A DNA stretch of 21,623 nucleotides, taken from an uncultured Clostridium sp. (GTDB lineage: Bacteria > Bacillota > Clostridia > TANB77 > CAG-508). Below the pieces are notes generated by a model. That model was not told the DNA's origin, searched no databases, and was given only the letters and a program-made list of their open reading frames with translations. A program made the translations under genes and the position numbers. Below, in pieces: positions 7,084 to 16,152 of this stretch. The stretch's first letter is position 1. Each line of letters begins with the position of its first letter. The stretch spans positions 1 to 21,623 of the forward strand of contig USCV01000026.1 of NCBI GenBank assembly GCA_900553225.1, written 5' to 3'.

Positions 7084-9409
7084 TTACTCCTCCTTAGTTA
7101 AAGCATTTGTATTATTTTGTAACTCATTTACTTTTTCATTTATTATATTATTTTGAGTATTGCTTATACTTTCATTTTTAGAAGCTTCATTATTTATTGT
7201 TGTATTTGTTTTACTTGTATTATTTGAAATATCACTTTCTTCTTTATTTACTTGTTTGTTATCTACATCTGTTGCATTATTTTTTTCTTGGTCATTTATA
7301 TTATTTTCTGTTTCAGCTTCATTAGTTGCATTATTTAGGTCATTGCCTTGTGTACTTTTATCTATAATCTCATTTTCTTGCACATAATTTTCTGAAATGC
7401 TTATTTTTTCTCCTTGTTTAATTGGCTTTATTTCTAAAATATGCTTTTGCAGTTTTAGTACATCTAGTGAAGATGGCATTGCTCCATTTCTTGATGTATT
7501 TCCAGCCTTTAAAAATTCCTGTGATAACAATTTTATTTCCAATATATGCTTTTGAAGTACCAATACATCTAAAGAATTAATATTTCCATCACCATTTACA
7601 TCTCCATATAAAATGAATTTATATTGATAAATAACCTCATCATTTGCATTTTTTATTATTAACTTTGAACCAGTTCCTACATTTTGATTTTCATTTAACT
7701 TTGTATTATCATATTTCAATATCTCAAGTCTCATATTAGTGTTTATTAAATTCAAAATTTCATTTACTGTTAAGTGGTCTAAGTTTAAATTACTAATTTC
7801 ATCACCTTCAATAGTTAATGTATCATCAAATTCTATATATGCATCTTCTTGTATTTCTATTACATTAACCTTACATTTTGTTTCTACAAGACCATTTGCT
7901 GTTTTAGCTATAATATTTGTTGTTCCCTTAGATATTCCGTTTAACTACCCCCTCATTAACTGTTGCTATCTTCTCATTTTCAGACTGCCAAATAATTTGT
8001 TTATCTTTAGCTTCTTCTGGATATACACTGGCAGTTAATTTAATTGTATCATTTACTAATAAATTAACCTCTTCTTTTGATATAATAATATCTGTAGCTA
8101 TAATTTCTTTTGGAACTTCTTTTAGATAACTTTGAAATACATAACCCACAACTCCATTATCTAAAATTATTTTATCCCATCTCTCGCCATTTTGTATTCC
8201 TCTTTTTATTCTTGTAAATTTATCACTGTTTGTAACTGTTGTTATTATTTCATACGAAGTAGATGGTCCTGTTCTAACATTTAAATTTCCAGTTATATCA
8301 GCATATACTCTTGTGTTATCATCTTCATAATCCGAGTATAATATATTAGGACTTTGAGTACTAAATGTTGGCATATTATTGTATACTGGTATTACAAAAC
8401 CAATTGAGCTATCTAACATTCCGTTATTTTGATATGCATTATAGATACTTCTGCATTCATTATATGGTGCCAAGCAATTTGTCATATATTGATGCCAAAA
8501 AATATTACTATCTCTATCGTTATTTACATCAAATTTTTGAAGATATAATGTATTTTGACCAACTGTTATATAACTTTTTCCAATAAAAACTGCACCACCT
8601 TTTATTGCTCTTTCCTTTGTATTCCATGGAATTAATTGATTTTGCATTTCTTCATTTGATAAACTTCCTTTTCCATTTCTTGCATACTTTAATCCATTTT
8701 TTATAGCTCCTAGTGGCTCCGTAGATGAAGTTGCTCCAATATTGTAAAAATTATATAATCCTTCATATCCCTGAACTGTTCCACTAATAGAGTTATGTGA
8801 TAAGAAAGGTCCTACTTCTTGCTTTATTCTTGATGCTAAGTGATATGGACTAACTCCAGAATATACAGAGGCATCCCAAATCAAATCTGAATATTTCAAA
8901 TTGGTAGTAACTTCATTTCCATTTTGTTCTTTATAGGTTACAATCCTATTATAAAATTCGGTTCCATACAATATCTTTTCAATTCCTTCTTTAGTATTTA
9001 CATTTGTATCTAAAGTCAATTTTTCAAATTGAAAGATTCTAACCTCATTTAAAAAATTCCTTGGATCCATTGTATATTCTATTGCTTGTCTTGATGCATT
9101 AACCCATCCACTATCTATCTCAACATTATAAAGTCCATTATCTTTACATTTCCATGCATCTTGATATCCAATTGGAACAAGATTTTTGTTGTTTGCATAT
9201 TCCTGGTCTATAGCATAATTCCAATCTAAATTTGTATAAAGTGCAGTAAATTCCCACTTGGGATGTTTTTTCTTAAGCACATATAAATATGATTTATAAC
9301 TATCTGGAAAATTTTCTATTCCACTTTTTTTATCAGATGCTTTTGAATTAACAATAAATAAAAATAAGAAAACTATAATAAATACTACTATTTTCCATGT
9401 TTTTTTCAT
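7084..9409 (-). CDS. Secreted glucosaminidase-like protein with SH3, BIG2 and dockerin domains, with one +1 shift at CGG
   Basis: Read through the shift, the product has 774 residues. In order: signal peptide (about 1-24); a glucosaminidase-type peptidoglycan hydrolase region (about 30-330) with the candidate catalytic Glu in RIKQEVGPFL; a bacterial SH3 domain (about 368-430, NVRTGPSTSYEII); a BIG2 domain (about 437-515) containing Gly491 supplied by the shift; a linker; a type I dockerin (about 597-655) with one good Ca2+ loop (DVNGDGNINSLD) and one degenerate repeat; and a low-complexity Asn/Glu/Lys tail. It should trim cell-wall glycan and dock on the cohesin protein encoded two bases downstream. 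Without the shift the product stops at 493 residues and has no dockerin. The start is ATG with AAGGAG upstream. The exact glycosidase family is inferred. Confidence 0.85.
7936..7939 (-). other. +1 shift site CGGA in the glucosaminidase/dockerin gene
   Basis: Codons read AAA CGG AAT ATC and then stop. Skipping the C gives AAA GGA ATA TCT AAG GGA, that is Gly-Ile-Ser-Lys-Gly, which matches the typical BIG2 segment where the first glycine is conserved. Confidence 0.88.
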
Positions 9410-9507
9410 AACATACTCCTTTTTTATAGTATTTTCTATACTTTTCTTATTTATTCATTTTTTATTTAATTTGCCAAATATCAGTATGCGCTTTCGGAAC
9501 CCAACTT

Positions 9508-10186
9508 TTAATCTACAAGTTCAAATCCCATATGTTTTTGTAATTCTATATCAATAGTTTTCCTAACATATAAATTGTTTTTTTTGCAATATTGTTTCAC
9601 TGCTTCTTCTGTCTCACTTCCAAATTTTCCATTAGGATTTCCGTTAAAAAAGCCTAAACTTTTTAACTTTTTTTGAATCTCCATAACATCAGAGCCATAC
9701 ATTCCAGATTTCAGATTTCTAAATCCTTTTCCAAATGGTCCATAAATACCATCAACTATTGTAACCTTTGTACCAATTGGTATAATTTTATATAACTCGG
9801 CAACTTCAGCATTATTCATTCTAATACAACCATGAGAGCTACTCCATCCCACAGAGTAAATTTCCGTTGTTCCGTGAATTCCAAATTGCCCCCATGGACA
9901 ATTAATTCCGCATCCAACTGCCTCCAAAGCCTTCTCCCCATTTTCCTTTTGAATTAATTGTCCAAGTACCAATAGGAGATGGAGTTGACTGTTTGCCCCC
10001 TGCACATTTATATTCTTTTTCCAATACGTCATTTTTAAATAAATATAGCTTTGATGTTTCAACATCTACTAAAATATGATAAACATCTTTACTTTTAGCA
10101 CTTACATAATTTTGAGCTAAAATTGTTAAATACACACATATAGCAGTAAAACATACTGTTATAACAATTTTTTTATTAATATTCAT
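9508..10186 (-). CDS. L,D-transpeptidase (YkuD) with peptidoglycan-binding domain, with one +1 shift at CGG
   Basis: Read through the shift, the product has 225 residues: an N-terminal membrane/signal segment (about 6-30), a YkuD catalytic domain (about 36-158) with FGIHGT and the active-site SHGCIRM, and a C-terminal PG_binding_1 domain (about 160-222). It acts outside the membrane, cross-linking or modifying peptidoglycan through its catalytic cysteine. Gly93, in the Trp-Met-Gly segment before Pro-Trp-Gly, comes from the shift; without it the protein ends at 94 residues and lacks the catalytic cysteine. The closely spaced next gene is the glucosaminidase, which gives a cell-wall context. 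The ATG start is preceded by AAAAGG. Confidence 0.88.
9907..9910 (-). other. +1 shift site CGGA in the L,D-transpeptidase gene
   Basis: Codons read ATG CGG AAT TAA, so the incoming frame stops two codons after CGG. Skipping the C gives ATG GGA ATT AAT TGT and restores the YkuD domain, in which Trp-(Ile/Met)-Gly is common at this point. Confidence 0.88.
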
Positions 10187-10524
10187 TTATAAATACACCT
10201 TTTTATTTTTATAATATTATTATATGTTGTAATCTTCAATTTTATATCTAGTTTATTTAATCACTGACTTACTATAATAAAAAGATTAAAATATAAATAT
10301 ATATAACTAATATCTGCCATATAATACATTATTATTTTTAAGTGTTTAAAATCCTAATTATATTATAGGTATTATTTCCTTTTTAAATTTTTTAAAAAAA
10401 GGACACTATTTTTTCACTCTCTTGTTCATGAATTCATATTATTATTTCAATACTAGCACACTTATTCTCTTACAGCAATAAATTTTTCTTTTAGCATCAG
10501 GTTAATTATATTAAATATTAAATA
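10187..10524. other. Intergenic region between splB and the L,D-transpeptidase gene
   Basis: No gene is seen in these 338 AT-rich bases. A weak inverted repeat (CCTTTTT with AAAAAGG, near 10378-10402) could be a poor terminator of splB. A possible minus-strand promoter for the cell-wall cluster is TTGAAG, 17 bases, TATTAT, some 25-55 bases before the L,D-transpeptidase start. Neither is strong. Confidence 0.4.
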
Positions 10525-11530
10525 TTAAACAATATATAAAATATGATTACTTGGAAAGAATTTACCTAAAGTATCCCTAAAAAAGACTTCTCCATCTTCT
10601 TTTACATCTTTTTTATAGCAATACTTACCTCTTCCCCTAACAGTCATAATATCTTGATTATATAAATTAATTGAGTTTGGGAAAGCATCATTATTAATCA
10701 TACGATGAACGTAACTATATGTCATAAAAATTATTTCGAAAAATACATCTTTTTTTACTTCATTACTTAAATTTTCATATAAATACTTAATCAATTCTTC
10801 ATATAGTTCTTTCCAATTATCGACTAATATAACTGGAGCAATTAATATTCCAACTGTATATCCTGCTTGTTTTAATTTATTGATAGCATTTATTCTATTT
10901 TTTAGCGGAGATGTACCTATTTCTATTTGTTTAATAATTTCTTGCGGATTCACACTCATTCTAACAATTATTTTTCCATCATGTTTTAATGGTAAAATTG
11001 GATCAACCATATCAAACTTAGTTGGAAAAGTTAATTTTCCTTTATTGCTTTTATTAAAATTTTCAATAGTCCAAACCAAATTTCCTGTTATGGTATTTTC
11101 CAGAACTAGATCACTATTACTTCCAATTTCAAATGTTAGATTTTTGTCTGCTTTATTTGAAACTTTAATTATTTTTTCTAACATTTCTTCTCTATTTACA
11201 AATAGTCTTAAATATGAACATTTATTAAAATTACATACCAAATAACAGTATAAACACATAGCTATACATCCGAGATGATGTGTATGGCACAAGAAAATCT
11301 GACACTTTATGATTTGGAACAAATTTATGAGTTTTCCTAACCCCAATAATTAAATTTTGTTTCATCTTTGCAAACTCAGAATTATTTTTTTTCCTCATTT
11401 CCTCTATATTATTATGATTTTCTATTTCTATACACACTACACCTTTTTGTTTATACTGATTTAAGAGTCTTTTTCCTAATTCATAATTTTCTATTTCTTT
11501 TTCATAATAAACTCCTTGCGGTAAAAACAT
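10525..11530 (-). CDS. splB: Spore photoproduct lyase (radical SAM), with one +1 shift at CGG
   Basis: Spore photoproduct lyase repairs the UV thymine dimer of spore DNA using S-adenosylmethionine and a 4Fe-4S cluster. Read through the shift the product has 334 residues, close to the 342 of the B. subtilis enzyme. The cluster motif is Cys-x3-Cys-x2-Cys in GCIAMCLYCYL (Cys88, 92 and 95). Gly87, supplied by the shift, directly precedes the first cysteine, as in other SplB proteins. Without the shift the protein ends at 99 residues with no cluster. I choose the ATG at 11530, which has GGAGGGG five bases upstream; the frame is open to 11596. It follows the CCA-adding enzyme gene by 40 bases. It implies a spore-former. 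Confidence 0.88.
11269..11272 (-). other. +1 shift site CGGA in splB, one residue before the radical SAM cluster
   Basis: Codons read TCT CGG ATG TAT in the incoming frame, which stops 12 codons after CGG. Skipping the C gives TCT GGA TGT ATA GCT ATG TGT, which places Gly before the first cluster cysteine. Only this reading yields the three cysteines. Confidence 0.92.
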
Positions 11531-11570
11531 ATTATCCCCTCCACAAAATATTTTTACCACTTCTAATATT

Positions 11571-12887
11571 TTATATGCTTTTTGTTTGATTTTCAAAATT
11601 TTGCATCCAAATAATTCTCTCCTTATGCATTTTCTCTTTTAGTTTGATTCCTTCTTTAATATTATATTTTTCTTTTATATAGTTTCCATTTATTTCTTTT
11701 AACATCTTATTACCTATTTTAGCAAATTGAGGCTTATTACTTCTTACGCCTCTACAATTTCTATCTGATTCTACAACAATTGCAAGTCCATCTAATCCTA
11801 TTAACGATTTTCCAATATTCTCTATAAAAGAAACCTTTTTAGCAACTTTCATTTTTTCAAATAATCCTGCTCTCATATGTTCTTTTACCGCTACTTTTGC
11901 ACATTTTGTCCATACACTTGGCATTTTTAACCTTTTACAAAAATTCTCTACTTGTTTTATCCCTGTTATTTCATGTCCTGTGTGATGTGGGTACATTTCT
12001 TTAGGTGTAACTCCTTTACCTAAATCATGAACTAACGCACAAAATCTAATAATTTCATTTTGTGTTAAACTAGATGCCATATCAAGCGCAAGCATAGTGT
12101 GTGCATATGCATCTCCTTCTGGGTGATATTTTTTAGGTTGCAATGCACCAATTAATCGAAAAATTTCTATAAAATGTACATCTAGCACTTCTGCTTTTCT
12201 AAGTACTTCAAAAAAAGTAGATGGTTTACTAGTTTTTAAGGCCTTCTTTAGTTCATCAAAAACTCTTTCTGGGGATAAGTATATTAATTCACTTTTTAAA
12301 CATTTCATATATTTTATAGTTCTGTTATCTATACGAAATCCTAATTTACTTGCAAACCTTGCCACTCTATAAACTCTTAATGGATCTTCTTTAAAACTTT
12401 TAGACACCGCTCTTATAATTTTATTTTCAATATCTTTTGTTCCGTTGTAAGGATCTATTATATCTCCTGTTAAAACATCTTGTGCAATTGCATTTATTGT
12501 AATATCTCTTCTTTTTAAGTCTTCTTCAATAGATATATTTTTATTGGTAATTGTTTTAAAATCATTATGTTTCTTTCCTATCTTTTGTTCTTTTCTTGCA
12601 AGAGCAAATTCCCTATTATTTAAATCAAATACCTCAAACGATTTTCCTCTTTTTTTAGCATCTGGAAAAAGCATACAAAATTCTTCTTTAGATATTCCAA
12701 CTACACAAAAATCTTCATCTTGTATATCGGAATTATTTATAATTTTATCTCTGACAGCTCCTCCTACTAAATATAGTCTTCCTCCAGCCTGTTTAATTTT
12801 TTCTGCAATTTTAATTATATCAGATGAGAAGTCATGATTTAATTTTAAACATTTAGGCTTTTTTTCATCTGCTTTATTTTTGTACAT
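11571..12887 (-). CDS. cca: CCA-adding tRNA nucleotidyltransferase / poly(A) polymerase family, HD type
   Basis: This cytoplasmic enzyme adds or repairs the 3' CCA end of tRNAs. The product has about 438 residues. Visible parts are the head motif LVGGAVRD, the metal-binding acidic pair in DEDF, RRDITINAIA, the RNA/nucleotide segment EDPLRVYRVARFASKLGF, and a C-terminal HD domain (VHDLGKG, then HHTGHE). The frame is intact. I prefer the ATG at 12887, with AGGGAG eight bases upstream; an ATG at 12893 is nearly on top of that site. The start overlaps the end of mscS by 14 bases, which suggests translational coupling. A pure poly(A) polymerase role is less likely in a Clostridium-like genome but cannot be excluded. 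Confidence 0.9.
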   Translation of the reverse strand: MYKNKADEKKPKCLKLNHDFSSDIIKIAEKIKQAGGRLYLVGGAVRDKIINNSDIQDEDFCVVGISKEEFCMLFPDAKKRGKSFEVFDLNNREFALARKEQKIGKKHNDFKTITNKNISIEEDLKRRDITINAIAQDVLTGDIIDPYNGTKDIENKIIRAVSKSFKEDPLRVYRVARFASKLGFRIDNRTIKYMKCLKSELIYLSPERVFDELKKALKTSKPSTFFEVLRKAEVLDVHFIEIFRLIGALQPKKYHPEGDAYAHTMLALDMASSLTQNEIIRFCALVHDLGKGVTPKEMYPHHTGHEITGIKQVENFCKRLKMPSVWTKCAKVAVKEHMRAGLFEKMKVAKKVSFIENIGKSLIGLDGLAIVVESDRNCRGVRSNKPQFAKIGNKMLKEINGNYIKEKYNIKEGIKLKEKMHKERIIWMQNFENQTKSI

Positions 12888-13936
12888 ATACATTTCTCCC
12901 TGGATAAGCAAGTTTTATTCCTTCTGCTTCTAAAATTTTTAATATATTAATATTAATTTCTTGCTTAATGTTCAAGAATTTATTGTATTCTGTAATACTT
13001 GTATATAAAACTATGCTAATCTCTATATTATCTTCTTTAATTTTATTAACATCAACTTGAATTGAATCCTCTAATATATCTTTATTATTTTCTAATACTA
13101 TTTTAAATTTCTTTGAAAGAATTTCTAATTCTTGTGCTTTTGTTTCTAGTGGTAATCTCAAACTTATTTCTATTTTTCTTTTTTCTAATTTGCTCCAATT
13201 TGCAATAACTTCATTAGATAAAATTGAATTTGGAATTGTAACAACTGAATTATCTGCTGTTCTAATTCTAGTGCTTCTAAATGTAATATCTTCTATCGTT
13301 CCTTCGTACTTTTCTGTATGAATCCAATCACCAACACTAAATGGCTTATCCAAAATAATGGCTATACCACCAAATAAGTTTTTAGCAATATCTTGGGCTG
13401 CTAAGGCTATTACAACTCCGGCTTAGTCCAATGCCAGTAATTAATCCTGATAGATCATAGCCAAGTTCTGCAATAATCATAAAACCTGCTATAGAATAAA
13501 TTACATATTTTGCGATTTTTTCCACAAAATTTGTTAAAGGTTCATTTTTATTAAATCGTTCATTTTCTTTAAGCTTTTTAAAGATTCTAGACTTAGGTGT
13601 TAAAAATCTTACAATTATTTTAGCAACCATTATTATTATTACTATCTTAAAAATTTTCATAATAATATTAATAATATTTTCTGGAAAATCAATTACTAAA
13701 ATTGATAAATACATTCCAAAACAAATTATAATTGTCTTTATTACATAATACCAAGGGTTTTCCTTTGCCTTTTTGTACCTTTTCTTATTTAAATCTAATA
13801 ACTTAATTGCCAAATATGCAATCATACTTCCTAATATCATTGATGCAAAAACTATAATAATAGCAATCAATACATTAATATATGTAAATTGACTAATATT
13901 TTGAATATCTGTTAATATACTGTTAAATTTATCCAT
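12874..13936 (-). CDS. MscS-family mechanosensitive channel, with one +1 shift at CGG
   Basis: Read through the shift, the product has 353 residues. Membrane helices lie at about 18-45, 66-85, 87-108 and 140-165, followed by the glycine/alanine-rich pore helix (about 166-190) with GLSGVVIALAAQD, the beta domain (VGDWI, then TIPNSIL) and a cytoplasmic C-terminal domain. Such channels open on membrane tension and release solutes under hypo-osmotic shock. Gly173 in the pore helix comes from the shift; without it the protein ends at 184 residues before the cytoplasmic vestibule. The start ATG has only AGGA nearby; a better AAAGGAG lies 27 bases upstream, beyond a small hairpin. The end overlaps the CCA-adding gene. 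Confidence 0.88.
13417..13420 (-). other. +1 shift site CGGA in the mscS-family gene
   Basis: Codons read AGC CGG AGT TGT, with a stop 11 codons after CGG. Skipping the C gives AGC GGA GTT GTA ATA GCC, Ser-Gly-Val-Val-Ile-Ala, the glycine-rich pore helix expected for MscS. Confidence 0.9.
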
Positions 13937-13975
13937 ATTCCTATTTTAGCTTTAATGCTAAAGCTCCTTTCCTTT

Positions 13976-14635
13976 TTATTTTTTATAAGCAATTAGTGCC
14001 TTTATTTTTATTCCTTCATTCATAAACATTTTTTCATGTTCAGTAACTATATTTTCCCAAAAATCTTTTTCATTTTCTAGATCAAATGTTTTTTTCACAA
14101 TTTCAAATCCTGTTTCTTCTAAATAATGTATTGTATCTATAAATAATCCGTCATCATCAGTTTTAAAATAAATTTCACCTTTAGGTTTTAAAAATACTTT
14201 ATATTTTTCTAACTGTCTAGTATGTGTTAATCTCTTTTTTCTATGTTTTCCCCTAGGCCACGGATTGCAAAAGTTTATATAAATTCTATCAATTTCATCT
14301 TTTGGGTCTAAAATCATTAATATTCTTTCTATGTCGAATCTTGTTAAATATACATTTGAAATTTCTAACTCTTTTTCTTTATATATTTCTTCAATATTTC
14401 TTTTAGCAAGTCCTAGCATTGCGTCCACAACGTCTATTGCTATATAGTTAGTATCTAAATGAGATACCGCCATATTTGCAATAAAATTTCCTTTTCCACA
14501 TCCAAGTTCAAGATGAATTGGATTATTATTTTTAAATAACTCTTTCCACTTTCCTTTAAGTTCCTCTGGATTATCAATATAAAATTTTGATGCTTCAAGT
14601 TCCGGCCTTGCCCATGGTTTAAATCGAATTCTCAT
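13976..14635 (-). CDS. trmB: tRNA (guanine-N7-)-methyltransferase
   Basis: TrmB makes 7-methylguanosine at position 46 of tRNAs using S-adenosylmethionine. The 219-residue product has normal length. It shows the SAM-binding motif LELGCGKGNF (about 41-50) and the family signature NFCNPWPRGKHRKKRLTH (about 120-137), where the usual Ser/Asp of NFSDPWP is Cys/Asn. The frame is intact and has no in-frame CGG; Arg at the start of its Arg-Pro-Glu segment is encoded by AGG. The ATG start has GAGGA seven bases upstream. It lies 17 bases after the J-domain gene and 39 bases before mscS, in one probable operon. Confidence 0.95.
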   Translation of the reverse strand: MRIRFKPWARPELEASKFYIDNPEELKGKWKELFKNNNPIHLELGCGKGNFIANMAVSHLDTNYIAIDVVDAMLGLAKRNIEEIYKEKELEISNVYLTRFDIERILMILDPKDEIDRIYINFCNPWPRGKHRKKRLTHTRQLEKYKVFLKPKGEIYFKTDDDGLFIDTIHYLEETGFEIVKKTFDLENEKDFWENIVTEHEKMFMNEGIKIKALIAYKK

Positions 14636-14652
14636 TTTTTATCCTCTTTTCT

Positions 14653-15295
14653 TTATAAATTTAAAATTATATCTACTATTTTGTGAATAATTATATTTTC
14701 TTCATAAAATTGAACTAAATAATTATGTGTTACAGGTATGAACCAGATTATAACACCAATTATTATTAATACAATAACTACCAAAATTACTTGAGGTATT
14801 TTTCTATAATCCATTCTATATTTAACTCTATATCCATTCTGTGTTAAATAATCTCCATATGCTTTTAAGTATGCATCTTCCATTTTTCTTTTTAATTTTT
14901 TTTCCAATTTTTTTTGCTTTTTTTTCAAATTTGCATTCATTTTACTGTCATCTTGATAATAGTTTTCTTGCCCTATATTACTGTTTTTTCTGACAGGCTC
15001 ATTATTATAATTAGGCGTATAAGATCCGTGTATTGATATTTTCAATAACATTTTTCTTATTTTCTAACATTCTTTTATTTGCAAGTTCAATATCATAACT
15101 TTTTCTTTTTTGCTCATTACTTAATATAGAATATGCATCATTAATCTTTTTCATTTTTTCTTCTGCTTCTTGTTTATCACTTGCCGTTTGCTGTAAATCT
15201 GGATGATACTTTTTAGCAAGAACCTTATACGCTTTTTCAATTACTTCTATTGATGCATTTTCACTTACTTCTAGAATTTCATATAAAGTAATCAT
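14653..15295 (-). CDS. Membrane-anchored J-domain (DnaJ-like) protein, with one +1 shift at CGG
   Basis: Read through the shift, the product has 213 residues: an N-terminal J domain (about 1-70) with the HPD tripeptide in KKYHPDL, an Asn-rich linker containing Gly90 from the shift, a highly basic Lys-rich coiled stretch (about 117-135), a Tyr-rich segment, and one strong membrane helix (about 165-187) near the C-terminus. J domains stimulate the ATPase of DnaK (Hsp70); here the J domain would be tethered to the membrane. It lacks the zinc-finger and C-terminal substrate domains of true DnaJ, so I give no symbol. Without the shift a soluble 94-residue J domain is made. The start has AAGGAG eight bases upstream. 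Confidence 0.82.
15025..15028 (-). other. +1 shift site CGGA in the J-domain gene
   Basis: Codons read ACA CGG ATC TTA, with a stop five codons after CGG. Skipping the C gives ACA GGA TCT TAT ACG and joins the J domain to the basic stretch and membrane helix. The linker is not conserved enough to test the glycine by family comparison. Confidence 0.75.
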
Positions 15296-15481
15296 CTAAA
15301 TTTCTCCTTAACACTTAAAATTATTGTCACTATTAAAAATATACCATATATAAAGTATTAAAACTTTCGTAACAAATTATTATTAGTATATCATTATTTA
15401 TTTGAAAAAAAAATAGTATTTTTATTATTTTTGGGATATAATGTTTGCATATGTTATTATTTGGAATATAATCTATACAAC

Positions 15482-15509
15482 TTTACAAAAAAAATATTAT
15501 TTATATAAT
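15482..15509 (+). promoter_or_regulatory. Probable promoter for the DUF4364 gene
   Basis: TTTACA at 15482-15487 and TATAAT at 15504-15509 are 16 bases apart, about 75 bases before the start codon. Another TATAAT stands near 15528 without a good -35. On the other strand TTGTTA, 17 bases, TATATA (about 15347-15375) may serve the J-domain gene. The 286-base divergent region holds no other gene that I can see. Confidence 0.5.
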
Positions 15510-15584
15510 GATTTCTGAATTTTAACTATAATATTCTAATTGTCTATTAAATAGAAAATTTTATATAGGAGTTGAATAGCATTG

Positions 15585-16133
15585 ATGTTAACATCTGATA
15601 GCGAAACTTTAGCTGAAAATAAAGTGTTAATTTTATATATTTTAAACAAAGTAAATAAACCAATTACAAATGATAGTTTATACAAATTGGTACTATCTGC
15701 GTTAGATATAAATTATTTTTACTTTCAACAATTTCTCCTAGACCTTATTCAAAATAAATATATTGTACATTTTCAAAAAGAAACAGGTGGCGTATATGAA
15801 ATTACAGAAAGTGGGAAAAATACTTTAGCACTTACTATGGATCTTTTACCAGGAATTATTAAACTAAAAGCCGATATGAATTTGAAAAAAGAATTAGAGA
15901 TTGCTGAGGAAGAATATTCAGTTGTTGCTGAATATACACCTCGTAGCGAAAATAATTACATTGTTTTTTGCAAAATTATCGAAAATAGTGAAACAATTTT
16001 TGAAGTAAAAACATTTGCAGGTTCAAGAGAAAATGCAAAAGAAATAGTAGATAACTGGAAGGAAAATGCAGAATCTATTTATCCAGAAATACTTAGAATT
16101 TTAACAACTAGCAATAAGAAAAGTGAAGAGTAA
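15585..16133 (+). CDS. DUF4364 family protein
   Basis: A 182-residue protein that resembles the DUF4364 family of Clostridia (function unknown). The N-terminal half (about 10-80) looks like a winged helix, with a segment like KPITNDSLYKL and a tyrosine-rich recognition region; the C-terminal half is alpha/beta with many acidic residues. There is no membrane segment or signal peptide. An adjacent TTG at 15582 is also possible: AGGAG at 15567-15571 is 10 bases from the TTG and 13 from the ATG. It is the only plus-strand gene, intact and without any CGG. It converges on rpe with four bases between the stop codons. A regulatory role is a guess from the fold. Confidence 0.8.
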   Translation: MLTSDSETLAENKVLILYILNKVNKPITNDSLYKLVLSALDINYFYFQQFLLDLIQNKYIVHFQKETGGVYEITESGKNTLALTMDLLPGIIKLKADMNLKKELEIAEEEYSVVAEYTPRSENNYIVFCKIIENSETIFEVKTFAGSRENAKEIVDNWKENAESIYPEILRILTTSNKKSEE

Positions 16134-16152
16134 TATTTTACTTTTCACTTTT
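16119..16152. terminator. Bidirectional terminator between the DUF4364 gene and rpe
   Basis: Fifteen bases (16119-16133) pair with 16138-16152 around a 4-base loop, with one G-T wobble. The stem covers the ends of both convergent genes, including the stop codons. Each strand ends its stem in TTTT, so it can serve both directions. Confidence 0.75.

Noticed and set aside
9505..9535. GTTCAAATCC-like T-loop suggesting a tRNA
   Set aside because: It lies in the C-terminal codons of the L,D-transpeptidase, and no acceptor, D or anticodon arms can be folded around it. No tRNA gene is seen in the window.
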